DNA from: JBGAHD01 sp044226395
GTDB taxonomy: Bacteria; Pseudomonadota; Gammaproteobacteria; Xanthomonadales; Ahniellaceae
NCBI GenBank assembly: GCA_044226395.1
Contig: JBGAHD010000002.1
Location: forward strand, 1-64,000
Direction of reading: 5' to 3'
Length of the DNA: 64,000 nucleotides
Shown here one piece after another: positions 16,451 through 25,035 of this stretch. Numbering within the stretch: position 1 is the first letter of the stretch; every line of letters begins with the position of its first letter. A program made the translations under genes and the position numbers. The notes beneath the pieces were generated by a model, which saw only the letters and a program-made list of their open reading frames with translations, did no database searches and had not been told where the DNA came from.

Positions 16451-19400
16451 TCAATCGAGCAGCCATTCCAGCGTCAGCGCGATCTCGCGACCCTTGTTGA
16501 ACTGGCGCGTGATCTCGCGGCCTTGGCGATACTCGACTTCGGGGTCGAGAAGATTGCGCAGCTTCACTTTCAGCTTCCAGTTCTCGGCGAAGGTGCGCGC
16601 GTAGTTGACATCGAGCTGATTGAACGGCTGCTCGTAGATGTCCGGCGCGCCATCGACGCCGACCTGCGCGATGCGCTCGCCCGAACGATTGAACAGCAAG
16701 GTCCACTCGCTGCCACCCTCCGGGTCTTGATACCCAATCTGCGCGTTGACCACGTACGGCGACTGCCCTTGCAGGGGACGACGCGCATTGGTTTGCGACA
16801 GTGCGTTGGTCGGATCGAGCGTGACTTCGGAATCGATGTAGGCGTAGTTCAAGCCCACGTGCATATCTGACCACGGCAGGCGACCGAGCCAGCGGTCCTC
16901 GCCCAGCCACTCGCTGACCGCGCCCAGATGCTTGAAGCCATCGAGCTCGATGCCCTGATTGGTCGCGGTCAACGCGTTGTCGAGCGTGAGCAAGGTGCCG
17001 AGGAAGGGCAGGCGCAGCACTTCGATCGGGTCTTTGAATTCCTTTCGGAACACGGCGACCGACACCGCGTCCGTGCCATCGAAGTAATACTCGTAGCGCG
17101 CGTCATAGTGCTTGACCGAACCGGCGCGCAGATCGGGGTTGCCCAGCGTTTCGGCGTCTTGCTCGGGGTCGGTGAATGGCGCTGGCGACAGTTCGCGGAA
17201 GTCGGGACGCGACACCGTCTCGCCATACGCGAAGCGCAATTGCGCGTTGTCGCCCAAGCCCCAGGTGAACGTGGCCGACGGCAAGGTGTCGCCACCCTCG
17301 AGTCGCGCCACCACCGGCGTCTGCGTGGCCGAGGCGATCGAGAACGTCGTCACTTGCTGTTCGTTATCCTCGCGACGCAGGCCGAGTTCGAGCTTGTAGC
17401 GATCGCTCCAGCGCAGATTCGCGGTGAGGTAAACCGCGTCCAGCGTCTGATCGGCGAAATAGTTGTCGGTCTGGCGCGTGTTCTCGAACAGCACGAAACC
17501 GCGCGGATCGATATTGCCGTCGGTGAAGATGCGCTCGAGCGAAGGCTCGAGGAAGATCCCACCCGGCACCACGCCACCGCCTGGCAGCGGCGACTTGAAC
17601 GCGTAGCGACGGATCGACGCCTCGCGATCGCGGTCGACGCGTTCCACGCCGCCGGCCAAATCCAGATGCGTGCTCTCGCCAAAATCGAACGGCAGCAGTG
17701 CCTGGATCGCATAGTCATCGGCGCGATCGTCGAGATCGCCGAAGGTGTAGCCGAGATTGTCCGAGCGCTGGGAGAAGGAGTAACTCGCGCCGGGCTGCTC
17801 GCTATCCGCATCGAAACGATAGCGTCGCTCGTCCGGCGCGTAACGGCGCGCCTTGCTGTGTGTGTAATGCCACGTGAGTTCCAAATCATGCAGCGCCGGC
17901 AGGAAGTGCTCGCCCGACAGCTGATGCGACAGCAGACTGTTCTCGATCCAGCGCAGGCGCGTGATGCGCGTGATCTGGTTGTCGTCGCGACCATCGAACA
18001 AGCGCGCCTCGTCCGTGGTCTGACGCAACAGCATCGAGGTCGTCTTGAAGTGATGATCGCCGCCAATATCGAGGCCGGTCGACAGGAACATCGAGCCATC
18101 GATCTGCTGCGTGGTTTGATCCAGCGTGCCGTAGTCGGTGAGTTCCAGACCGGCATTGGTGGGCACGAAGCTTTGGCGCTTCTCCTCGCGCGTGTCCCAT
18201 TGATTGGCGTAGCGCAGCGCGGCGATGTAGCCGAACTTCACGCCATCGCCACCCTTGAACACATCGCCCAGCGCGATGCCGAAGCCGCTGTTGGGCGCGA
18301 TGGAATCGCGTCGCGTGTCGAAGCCTCGCGCCAGATCTTGACCATACTGCTCGATCTGCGCGGGTGTCGCGCCTTGCGGATTGAGCGGCGTCTGCTCGCG
18401 CAGAAAGCGTCCATCGGCGGTGGCCGCGGCGAGCGAACTCGGCAGCTCGCGCGTGCCATCGTCGCGACCGAGCCAGTCGCGCGAGCCGCCGTCATAGGTC
18501 AAACCATCCTGACCCGTGGTGCCATCGACATAGCCCGTGGTGCCGCTGATGCGCAGGAAGAAGTCATCGGGATAACCGCGCGTGCGCAATTGAATCGTGC
18601 CGCCGCCGAAGTCACCGGGCATTTCCGCCGAGTAGCTCTTCTGCACGATCACGCCTTCGAGAATGTCGGTGGGAAACAGATCCAGCGGCACCACGCGTCG
18701 CGTCGGATCGGGCGAAGGAATCTGCGCGCCGTTCAACAACACGCTCGAATAGCGTTCGCCGAGGCCGCGCACGTAAACGAAGCGCGAGTCGACCAGGGTC
18801 AGACCAGTCACGCGCTTGAGCGCTTGCGCAGTGTCGCTGTCGCCGGCGCGCGCGATCTGTTCGGCCGAAAGTGTTTCGTAGACCTTGGCGGTGTCGCGCT
18901 TTTCTTCGGTGAAGGCCGCCTGGTCGTCGGTGCGCAGGGCTTCGCCGACCACGTCGACGCCGGTCAGCGCGGTTTCGTTCTTGCGCTGACGCTCGGGCGC
19001 GGAATCGATGCCCGTCTCTTCGGCCGGGGCCACGCCCGAAACCGCCAGCGCCGCGTCGCGCGCGAGGTCGAGTTGCTGCGCCGGTGACGGCGTCAGATCG
19101 ACCGTGGTCTCGCCCGAGATCGCGCCGCGCAGCACCGCCACGGGCGCGCGCGTCGCGTACCACGACAGCGAGACTTGCAAGGACTCGCGCGCGTCGAGCT
19201 TCAACGGCAATTCGATCGGCTCGTACTCGTCGGCGACGGCGGTGAGCGTGGTCTCGCCGGCCTCGAGCTGACCCGTCCACACGCCGCGCGCGTCGGTGCT
19301 GCCGAGCTTGCGGCCGGCCGCGCGCAGTTCGACGCCCGAGAGCACCTTCTGATCGGCGAAGGTGTACAGAAACACCGTGACGCGACCGCTCGCGGGCGTC

Positions 19401-19498
19401 GTGGCCGTCGGCGGGTCGGCCGAAGCCGGGGTCGAAGGCAGGGCAAGGCAGATGCTCAGCGCCAGGGCACCGAGACGGCAATGGGAGAGCGCGGACAT
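16451..19498 (-). CDS. TonB-dependent outer-membrane receptor
   Basis: 1015 residues. Signal peptide (LALSICLALPSTPASA), then a carboxypeptidase-regulatory-like/Ig-like domain at about 35-120 (RVTVFLYTFADQKVLSGVEL). A plug domain of about 200-330 contains RVTGLTLVDSRFVYVRGLG, SSVLLNGAQIPSPDP and GGGTIQLRTRG. The remainder is a 22-strand-type barrel (IRYAFKSPLP-like aromatic strands, PDFRELSPAPFTDPE, YLQAN-type repeats). The C-terminus is EWLLD, not the usual aromatic residue. The ATG at 19498 is preferred over a TTG five codons upstream. The beta-helix gene follows after 121 bases; the pair probably imports or processes one ligand, of unknown identity. Confidence 0.9.
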   Translation of the reverse strand: MSALSHCRLGALALSICLALPSTPASADPPTATTPASGRVTVFLYTFADQKVLSGVELRAAGRKLGSTDARGVWTGQLEAGETTLTAVADEYEPIELPLKLDARESLQVSLSWYATRAPVAVLRGAISGETTVDLTPSPAQQLDLARDAALAVSGVAPAEETGIDSAPERQRKNETALTGVDVVGEALRTDDQAAFTEEKRDTAKVYETLSAEQIARAGDSDTAQALKRVTGLTLVDSRFVYVRGLGERYSSVLLNGAQIPSPDPTRRVVPLDLFPTDILEGVIVQKSYSAEMPGDFGGGTIQLRTRGYPDDFFLRISGTTGYVDGTTGQDGLTYDGGSRDWLGRDDGTRELPSSLAAATADGRFLREQTPLNPQGATPAQIEQYGQDLARGFDTRRDSIAPNSGFGIALGDVFKGGDGVKFGYIAALRYANQWDTREEKRQSFVPTNAGLELTDYGTLDQTTQQIDGSMFLSTGLDIGGDHHFKTTSMLLRQTTDEARLFDGRDDNQITRITRLRWIENSLLSHQLSGEHFLPALHDLELTWHYTHSKARRYAPDERRYRFDADSEQPGASYSFSQRSDNLGYTFGDLDDRADDYAIQALLPFDFGESTHLDLAGGVERVDRDREASIRRYAFKSPLPGGGVVPGGIFLEPSLERIFTDGNIDPRGFVLFENTRQTDNYFADQTLDAVYLTANLRWSDRYKLELGLRREDNEQQVTTFSIASATQTPVVARLEGGDTLPSATFTWGLGDNAQLRFAYGETVSRPDFRELSPAPFTDPEQDAETLGNPDLRAGSVKHYDARYEYYFDGTDAVSVAVFRKEFKDPIEVLRLPFLGTLLTLDNALTATNQGIELDGFKHLGAVSEWLGEDRWLGRLPWSDMHVGLNYAYIDSEVTLDPTNALSQTNARRPLQGQSPYVVNAQIGYQDPEGGSEWTLLFNRSGERIAQVGVDGAPDIYEQPFNQLDVNYARTFAENWKLKVKLRNLLDPEVEYRQGREITRQFNKGREIALTLEWLLD

Positions 19499-19782
19499 GC
19501 GGCGACGCACCAATCGGGAGGACCGGCGCAGCGTATGAAGCTACGGTTTCCAATCGGTGTCAGTCAGGCTACGGGCCCGTGAACCGATCCGGCTCCCCGA
19601 AACTTTTGCACAGGGCCACTGATTTCCGGCCTGGAAGCCCGCCGGAACGGACCTGTGTCCGCCAGTCGAATGCAACTTGTTGAAAAACAACGCAATGAAG
19701 ACTGAGCGGCTTCTGCTCAGAGTTCAGAATCCTCAACCAGGACACGGCCTTAGCGAATCTATGCGGGGTCTTGCCCACAAAC

Positions 19783-19804
19783 TTATCCACAGGCGTTGTG
19801 GATA
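19783..19804. promoter_or_regulatory. Inverted pair of DnaA-box-like sites
   Basis: TTATCCACA (19783-19791) is a perfect 9-mer DnaA box. TGTGGATA (19797-19804) is an inverted 8-base match, five bases away. A weaker copy, TTGCCCACA, is at 19771-19779. Candidate for DnaA control of argS or the divergent receptor gene. No dnaA, dnaN or gyrB lies nearby, so it is not evidence for the replication origin. Confidence 0.5.
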
Positions 19805-19905
19805 TCCGTCCATGACAGGGAATCGACGGATTGAGCGCTTGACCTCAGGAGTTACTCGAAGTCATGGCCGCAAGCGCCTCCCGAGCGCGCGGCCGCGCCG
19901 GGCTC

Positions 19906-19911
19906 TACAAT
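19906..19911 (+). promoter_or_regulatory. -10 element of argS
   Basis: TACAAT (four consensus positions plus flanking CTC) 36 bases before the argS GTG. The -35 region is GC-rich without a clear hexamer. Confidence 0.45.
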
Positions 19912-19947
19912 ACGCGGCCCTTCAAACCAGCCAACGATTGGATCACC

Positions 19948-21723
19948 GTGAAAGAGCTTCTCAGGGAAATCGTCCTGCAGGCCATTCTCGACCTGCGGCG
20001 CGACGGCAAGCTGCCCGCGGGCGACGAACCCGCCTTCGTCATCGAACGCACCCGCAACAAAGCGCATGGCGACTACGCCTGCAACATCGCGCTGTTGATG
20101 GCCAAGCCCCTGGGTCGCAATCCGCGCGAACTCGCGCAAGCGATCGTCGACACCCTTCCCGAATCGCGCCTGGTGACCAAGGCCGAGATCGCGGGTCCGG
20201 GCTTCATCAATTTCTTCGTGAGCTCGGTGTGCCTGGTCGGCACGCTGCGCCGCGTGTTCGAACAAGGTGATCGTTACGGCTACGCGCCGGAAGCCTCGCG
20301 CGAGTCGATGACGGTGGAATTCGTCTCGGCCAATCCCAACGGCCCACTGCACGTGGGTCACGGTCGTGGCGCGGCTTATGGTTCGTCGCTGGCCAATCTG
20401 CTCGAAGCCAACGGCTATCAAGTGCAGCGCGAGTATTACGTCAACGACGCCGGCCGGCAGATGGACATCCTGGCCAGCAGCGTGTGGCTGCGTTATCTCG
20501 AGCTCGGCGGCATCCAGGTGCGGTTTCCCGACAATGGCTATCGCGGCGATTACGTCGTCGACATCGCGCGCGACCTGCGCGCGCGCGAGGGCGATCGCCT
20601 GCGGCACAATGCCTTCGAGGTCTTCGACGGCCTGCCGCTCGACCAAACCCAAGGCACGCCGGAAAACCCCGGCAATAAGGAAACTCACGTCGATGCCCTG
20701 ATCGCGCGCGCCAAGAGCCTGCTCGGCGAGGCCGACTATCGCATCGTCTTCGACGCCGGCCTCAACTGGTGCTTGAACGACATTCGCGAGGACCTGCTCG
20801 AGTTCGGGGTCAAGTACGACAACTGGTTCTCGGAGCGCTCGCTGACGACTTCGGGCGCCGTGCAACGCGGCATTGAACGGCTCAAGGCCAATGGCCACAC
20901 GTATGAGCTCGACGGCGCGCTGTGGTTCCGCGCGTCCGAGTTCGGCGACGAGAAAGACCGCGTGATGGTGCGCGAGAACGGCGTCACCACCTACTTCGCC
21001 TCCGACATCGCCTACCTGCTCAACAAGTTCGAGCGCGGCTTCGAGCGCATCGTCTATGTCTTCGGCGCCGATCATCACGGCTATGTGCCGCGCCTGCTCG
21101 GCATCGCGCGCGCGCTGGAGCTCGATGTCTCGCGCATGGAATTCAATCTGGTCCAGTTCGCCACCCTGTGGGAAGGCGAGAACAAGGTGCAGATGTCCAC
21201 GCGCGCCGGCGCCTTCGTGACCTTGCGTCAGCTGCGCAAGGATGTGGGCACGGACGCGACGCGCTACTTCTACGTGATGCGCAGCCACGAGCAGCATCTG
21301 GACTTCGATCTGGAACTCGCGCGCAAGCATTCCAGCGAAAACCCCGTCTACTACGTGCAGTACGCGCACGCGCGCGTGTGCGCCCTGCATCGGCAGCTGG
21401 CGGAAAAAGGCTGGACCTTCAATCGCGCCAGCGGCGATGCCGCGCGCGATCGCCTGACCGAGGACGCCGAGGCCGAGTTGATGCAGCAACTGCTGCGCTT
21501 CCCCGAGATCGTGGCCGGCGCTGGCGACAAGCGCTCGCCGCAAATCGTGGCCAATGGCCTGCGCGACCTCGCGGCGAGCTTCCACAGTTACTACAACAGC
21601 GTCGACATCCTGGTCGACGATGATTCGCTGCGCAACGCGCGTCTACTGTTGTGCCAAGCCGTGAAGCAGGTCATCGCCAACGGCCTGCGCATGCTGGGCG
21701 TGTCGGCGCCGGAACAGATGTGA
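19948..21723 (+). CDS. argS: Arginyl-tRNA synthetase
   Basis: Class I synthetase, 591 residues. The start MKELLREIVLQAILDLRRDG is the standard ArgRS N-terminus, so the GTG at 19948 is chosen over an upstream ATG in the same frame. SANPNGPLHVGHGRGAAYGS carries the HIGH-type motif, and NKVQMSTRAGAFVTL replaces KMSKS as usual for this enzyme. The anticodon-binding helical domain ends the protein (YARVCAL-type and ASFHSYYN regions). The SPOR gene follows after 40 bases. Confidence 0.96.
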   Translation: MKELLREIVLQAILDLRRDGKLPAGDEPAFVIERTRNKAHGDYACNIALLMAKPLGRNPRELAQAIVDTLPESRLVTKAEIAGPGFINFFVSSVCLVGTLRRVFEQGDRYGYAPEASRESMTVEFVSANPNGPLHVGHGRGAAYGSSLANLLEANGYQVQREYYVNDAGRQMDILASSVWLRYLELGGIQVRFPDNGYRGDYVVDIARDLRAREGDRLRHNAFEVFDGLPLDQTQGTPENPGNKETHVDALIARAKSLLGEADYRIVFDAGLNWCLNDIREDLLEFGVKYDNWFSERSLTTSGAVQRGIERLKANGHTYELDGALWFRASEFGDEKDRVMVRENGVTTYFASDIAYLLNKFERGFERIVYVFGADHHGYVPRLLGIARALELDVSRMEFNLVQFATLWEGENKVQMSTRAGAFVTLRQLRKDVGTDATRYFYVMRSHEQHLDFDLELARKHSSENPVYYVQYAHARVCALHRQLAEKGWTFNRASGDAARDRLTEDAEAELMQQLLRFPEIVAGAGDKRSPQIVANGLRDLAASFHSYYNSVDILVDDDSLRNARLLLCQAVKQVIANGLRMLGVSAPEQM

Positions 21724-21763
21724 TTCAGCGGCCATTGCCGCGCGAGAGACTAAGCAGTCAGAC

Positions 21764-22372
21764 ATGAGCAAGAAGCAGCAACAAGCATTCCGTGGCGGCG
21801 AGAGCCGCTCTTTCCCGTCATGGATGTGGCTGCTGGCCGGCGTGGTGCTGGGCCTGCTGCTGTCGAGCCTGGCCTTGTACAAGGATTGGTTGCCGGCCCT
21901 GCGCGGTGGCGATCTGCCCCAGCCCAACCCGCAAGCCACCGTGCCGCGCGCCGGCGATGCCGGCGTCGCGGCCGAGCCGACCACGCCGGCGACCGCGCAA
22001 AAGCCCCTCGAAACCAAGCCCAAGTACGATTTCTACAGCGTGCTGCCCGAGATGGAAGTCGTCATCCCCGACGCCGAGATCAAGGCTCAGGCGCAGCAAC
22101 CGGCCACGCCCAATCCCGCCACCGACGCGGCGGGCCCACCGCGCTTGTTCCTGCAAGCGGGTTCGTTCCGAGGCAATGCCGACGCCGAGGCGATGAAGGC
22201 CAAGCTCGCGCTGTTCGGTCAACGCGCCTCGGTGGTGAGCGTGACCATCAACGACACAACCTGGTATCGCGTGCGCGTGGGCCCGTACGCCGACGCGCGC
22301 GAGCTCGACGAAGCCAAGCGCACGCTCGAAGCCAACGGCATCGCCGCGATCGCGCTGCGTCAGACGCAGTAA
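21764..22372 (+). CDS. SPOR-domain, FtsN-like inner-membrane protein
   Basis: 202 residues: a short cytoplasmic tail, a membrane segment at about 22-42 (WMWLLAGVVLGLLLSSLALY), a Pro/Ala-rich linker and a C-terminal SPOR domain (PRLFLQAGSFRGNADAEAMK ... TWYRVRVGPYADARELDEAK). SPOR domains bind denuded septal glycan. An argS-SPOR gene order is common in gammaproteobacteria, where the gene is often called ftsN-like. Whether it is the true FtsN or a paralogue cannot be told here. Confidence 0.9.
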   Translation: MSKKQQQAFRGGESRSFPSWMWLLAGVVLGLLLSSLALYKDWLPALRGGDLPQPNPQATVPRAGDAGVAAEPTTPATAQKPLETKPKYDFYSVLPEMEVVIPDAEIKAQAQQPATPNPATDAAGPPRLFLQAGSFRGNADAEAMKAKLALFGQRASVVSVTINDTTWYRVRVGPYADARELDEAKRTLEANGIAAIALRQTQ

Positions 22373-22374
22373 AC

Positions 22375-22395
22375 CGCGCGCCGCTCAGGCGCGCG
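22375..22395. terminator. Bidirectional terminator hairpin
   Basis: Perfect 8-base-pair GC stem CGCGCGCC (22375-22382) / GGCGCGCG (22388-22395) with a 5-base loop, between the convergent SPOR and hypothetical genes. It lacks a T-run, so its efficiency is uncertain. Confidence 0.45.
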
Positions 22396-22777
22396 TCAAC
22401 CACGCGTGCGCCTGCTCCACGGTCGCGAACACGCGACCGACGAAGCCGCGATTGCGCGCCACCAGTTCGCCGAATTCGTTGATGTCGCGGTGACTCTGCT
22501 GGCGATCGACGAAGGCCACCTGGCAGCGCTCCCAATCGAGCGCGAGGATGGTTTCGACCAGATCGTAGATCTCGATGATGCTGATCGGATCGATGAAGTC
22601 TTCCTCGACCAACAGCGAATCGCGCCCGCGCCGGCGCACTTCGGCCGCGAGTTCGGTCCAGAACGCGCGCGACACGGGCAGGCTGTCGTGTGGCCCGGTG
22701 ACGAAGGCATAGAGATACGTTTCGCGATCCTCGTAGCGGATCGTGAACTCCAACGGTCGCTGCGGCGTGCCTGTCAT
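22385..22777 (-). CDS. Conserved hypothetical protein, possibly STAS/SpoIIAA-like
   Basis: 130 residues, soluble. FTIRYEDRETYLYAFVTGP, SLLVEEDFIDPISIIEIYDL and HRDINEFGELVARNRGFVGRVF suggest an alternating beta/alpha fold of the SpoIIAA-like type seen in small proteobacterial proteins with an EED-type acidic motif. This is a pattern impression, not a domain hit. The ATG at 22777 is the only reasonable start. Convergent with the SPOR gene and divergent from the lipase gene. Function unknown. Confidence 0.75.
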   Translation of the reverse strand: MTGTPQRPLEFTIRYEDRETYLYAFVTGPHDSLPVSRAFWTELAAEVRRRGRDSLLVEEDFIDPISIIEIYDLVETILALDWERCQVAFVDRQQSHRDINEFGELVARNRGFVGRVFATVEQAHAWLTRA

Positions 22778-22899
22778 TCGCGGATTCCCCTGCCCCGAGG
22801 TCGGAGCTTGCGCGCGCGCGAACCGCGCCGCCAGCTAGACGGCGCAAAACAACTTCAATGGCGCGCGGCCGACATCTTACAGGTGCTTGAAACAGATGT

Positions 22900-22928
22900 T
22901 TGAAGTTTGCGGGAGCAACTGCTAGCGT
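22900..22928 (+). promoter_or_regulatory. Lipase promoter with overlapping inverted repeat
   Basis: TTGAAG (22900-22905), 17-base spacer, TAGCGT (22923-22928), 76 bases before the lipase start. An imperfect palindrome at 22886-22905 (CTTGAAACAG/ATGTTTGAAG, 8 of 10 pairs) overlaps the -35 box and may bind a regulator. Confidence 0.45.
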
Positions 22929-23004
22929 CGGCATCGCCGAGGCCGGCGGGGTAGGCCCGCCTCGGCAACCACCATCACGCGATGCTCTTTTCTGGGAGGG
23001 GAAG

Positions 23005-23937
23005 ATGTTGCGTTCACTGATCGGCCGCGCTGGCGCGGCCCTGCTGCTTTGCTTTGTCTGCACCGGCGCTTTCGCGCAGAGTAACTACACGCAAACGCGT
23101 TATCCGATCGTCCTGGTCCACGGACTGCTCGGCTTCGATTCGATCCTGGGCGTGCTCGATTATTGGTATGGCATACCCGGCGATCTGCGTTCGGGTGGCG
23201 CGCGCGTGTTCGTGGCCAATGTCTCGTCGAGCAACTACAGCGAAGTGCGCGGCGAGCAATTGATCCGCGATCTGGACAATCTGCGCGCGACCACGGGCTT
23301 TCAGCGCTTCAACCTGATCGGCCACAGTCACGGCGGACCGACCATACGCTATGTCGCCTCGGTGCGGCCGGATCTGGTGGCTTCGATCACCAGCGTCGGC
23401 AGTCCACACACGGGCAGCAAGGTCGCCGATGGCCTCAATGCCGTGTTGCCGCCGGGTTCGCCGTTGCGGCCCTTGGTCGCGGGCTTGGTCGACGCGGTGT
23501 CAGTGTTCATCGAAGTGCTGTCGGGCGATGATGATCCGCAGTACGCGCTAGGCGCGCTGGCTTCGCTCAGTTCTCCGGGCGCGGCCGCGTTCAACGCGCG
23601 TCATCCGCAGGGAATGCCGACATCCAGTTGTGGGCAAGGCGCGGCCTCGGTCAATGGCGTGCGCTATTACTCGTGGGGTGGCACGTCGGTGCTGACCAAC
23701 ATCTTCGATGCGTCCGATGGCTTTCTCGGCGCGTCGAGTTTGTTCTTCGGCTTCGAGGCCAATGATGGACTGGTCGGCCGTTGCTCGAGCCATCTCGGCA
23801 CGGTGCTGCGCGATGACTATGGCTGGAACCATCTCGATGAGGTCAACCAGATCATCGGTTTGCGCGGTCTGTTCGCGTCCAATCCGGTCAGCGTGATTCG
23901 CGCGCACGCGAATCGCCTGAAGAACGCCGGGCTGTGA
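23005..23937 (+). CDS. lipA: Secreted triacylglycerol lipase, family I.1/I.2 type
   Basis: Hydrolyses long-chain triglycerides outside the cell. The 310-residue precursor has a signal peptide to about residue 25 (LLLCFVCTGAFA) and the oxyanion motif YPIVLVHGLLGFD. The catalytic Ser108 lies in GHSHGG, the Asp in NDGLVGRCSSHLG and the His in WNHLDEVNQI. The Cys of GRCSSHLG and an earlier Cys (SSCGQG) match the disulfide of Pseudomonas lipases. The ATG at 23005 has a strong GGGAGGGGAAG site; the longer frame is ignored. The foldase follows, as expected for this family. Confidence 0.95.
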   Translation: MLRSLIGRAGAALLLCFVCTGAFAQSNYTQTRYPIVLVHGLLGFDSILGVLDYWYGIPGDLRSGGARVFVANVSSSNYSEVRGEQLIRDLDNLRATTGFQRFNLIGHSHGGPTIRYVASVRPDLVASITSVGSPHTGSKVADGLNAVLPPGSPLRPLVAGLVDAVSVFIEVLSGDDDPQYALGALASLSSPGAAAFNARHPQGMPTSSCGQGAASVNGVRYYSWGGTSVLTNIFDASDGFLGASSLFFGFEANDGLVGRCSSHLGTVLRDDYGWNHLDEVNQIIGLRGLFASNPVSVIRAHANRLKNAGL

Positions 23938-23944
23938 TCGCATG

Positions 23945-23972
23945 CCGCGGGCGCCGGCGACGGCGCCCGCGG
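23945..23972 (+). terminator. GC hairpin between lipase and foldase genes
   Basis: Perfect 11-base-pair stem CCGCGGGCGCC (23945-23955) / GGCGCCCGCGG (23962-23972), six-base loop, no T-run. It sits 7 bases after the lipase stop and 16 before the foldase ATG. It may act as a partial terminator or an mRNA 3'-end protector, keeping foldase expression below lipase expression. Confidence 0.5.
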
Positions 23973-23988
23973 TGATCTTGCCGCCCGC

Positions 23989-25035
23989 ATGAGTCGACGA
24001 ACGCGCGTCCTGGCGTTGGTGATCGTGCTCGCGCTGTTGGGCGCGGGCGCTGGTTGGTGGTCGCGCGAAGACACGACCCCGGTCCCACGCGAGGGCCAGA
24101 CGGTCGCATCGGCGCAAGGCGATGACGCGTCGCGACCCAGTGATGCGCCGTCGACACGCGATCAGGCATCAGCCCATGCCTCGATCGCCGACACCGATGC
24201 CGAACTCGCCGCCGACCGCGCCGTCTACACGCAAGGCTCCTTGCGCGACAGCACGCCCGATGGCCGCGTCACGCTCGGCGCCGATGGCCACGTATCGGTC
24301 GATGTCGAACTACGTCGTCGCTTCGACTGGTATCTCGCGGCCCTGGGTGAACTCGACGTGGCGCGCATCCGTCGCGTGCTCGCGGCCGATCTGCGCGAGC
24401 AATTCGGTGAAGGCACTGCGCAAGCCGTGCTGGCCATCTTCGATCGCTACGTGGGCTATCAACACGCGCGCGCGCGTCTTCAGGCCTTGCCGGACGAGTC
24501 CCTGCGCGACCGCTTCGCGCGCGAACGCGCTTTGCGTCGACAATGGCTGGGCGAAACCGGCGCGGCCGCGATGTTCGGCGAGGAAGAGGCCTATACCGAA
24601 TACACCCTCGCGCGCATGGACTTGGCGCGCGACACCTCGATCGACGCGACCACGCGCGCGCGTCGCCTCGCTGAACTCGAAGCCACCTTGCCCGCCGCCA
24701 CGCGCGAGGTGATGCGCGACGCCACCAGCGCCGCCTTGGTCGATGAGCAGACGCGTCAGTTCGAGACGCTGGGCCTCGACGACGCGCAACGTCGGAAGGA
24801 ACGCGAAGCGCTTTGGGGTCGCGACGCCGCCCGCCGTCTCGCCGCGCTTGATCGGGAACGTGCCGAGTGGGACGCGCGCGTGGCGCGCTATGTCGCCGCG
24901 CGCGACGCGCTGCGCCGCGAGCATCGCGATGCGCCCGCGCGCGCCGAGCCCTTGATCGCGCAACTGCGCGCGCGCAGCTTCAACGAGACCGAAGCCCGCC
25001 GCGTCGCCTCGCTCGAGGCCATCGGTCAGCTCTGA
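23989..25035 (+). CDS. lifO: Lipase-specific foldase (steric chaperone)
   Basis: Inner-membrane-anchored periplasmic chaperone that folds the adjacent lipase before type II export. 348 residues: N-terminal membrane anchor (about 6-24, VLALVIVLALLGAGAGWW), a variable Ala/Asp-rich linker, then YTQGSLRDSTPDGRVTLGAD and RRRFDWYLAALGE. The last is the signature RxxFDY-type motif of Lif proteins, here with Trp in place of the usual Tyr. A long helical Arg/Glu-rich region follows. Start ATG at 23989, 51 bases after the lipase stop. Confidence 0.93.
   Translation: MSRRTRVLALVIVLALLGAGAGWWSREDTTPVPREGQTVASAQGDDASRPSDAPSTRDQASAHASIADTDAELAADRAVYTQGSLRDSTPDGRVTLGADGHVSVDVELRRRFDWYLAALGELDVARIRRVLAADLREQFGEGTAQAVLAIFDRYVGYQHARARLQALPDESLRDRFARERALRRQWLGETGAAAMFGEEEAYTEYTLARMDLARDTSIDATTRARRLAELEATLPAATREVMRDATSAALVDEQTRQFETLGLDDAQRRKEREALWGRDAARRLAALDRERAEWDARVARYVAARDALRREHRDAPARAEPLIAQLRARSFNETEARRVASLEAIGQL

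Larger units (their letters stand above)
19499..19947. other. 449-base intergenic region between the TonB receptor and argS
   Basis: Less GC-rich than its surroundings. It contains a small hairpin (CTGAGC/GCTCAG, 19702-19720), an inverted pair of DnaA-box-like sites (19783-19804) with weaker matches at 19605-19613 and 19771-19779, and the argS -10 element. No convincing coding frame, tRNA or other RNA gene is seen. A short frame starting at 19677 and a longer frame through the argS leader are not supported. Confidence 0.6.

Noticed and set aside
16928..19087. 719-residue open frame antisense to the TonB receptor
   Set aside because: Typical GC-rich shadow: repetitive Arg/Ala/Gly/Leu composition, no domain, opposite a well-supported gene.
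19498..19513. TTG start five codons upstream for the TonB receptor
   Set aside because: The ATG at 19498 gives a normal signal peptide, and neither start has a clear ribosome site.
19771..19804. Chromosomal replication origin
   Set aside because: Only two good DnaA boxes, no AT-rich unwinding element, and no dnaA, dnaN, recF or gyrB nearby.
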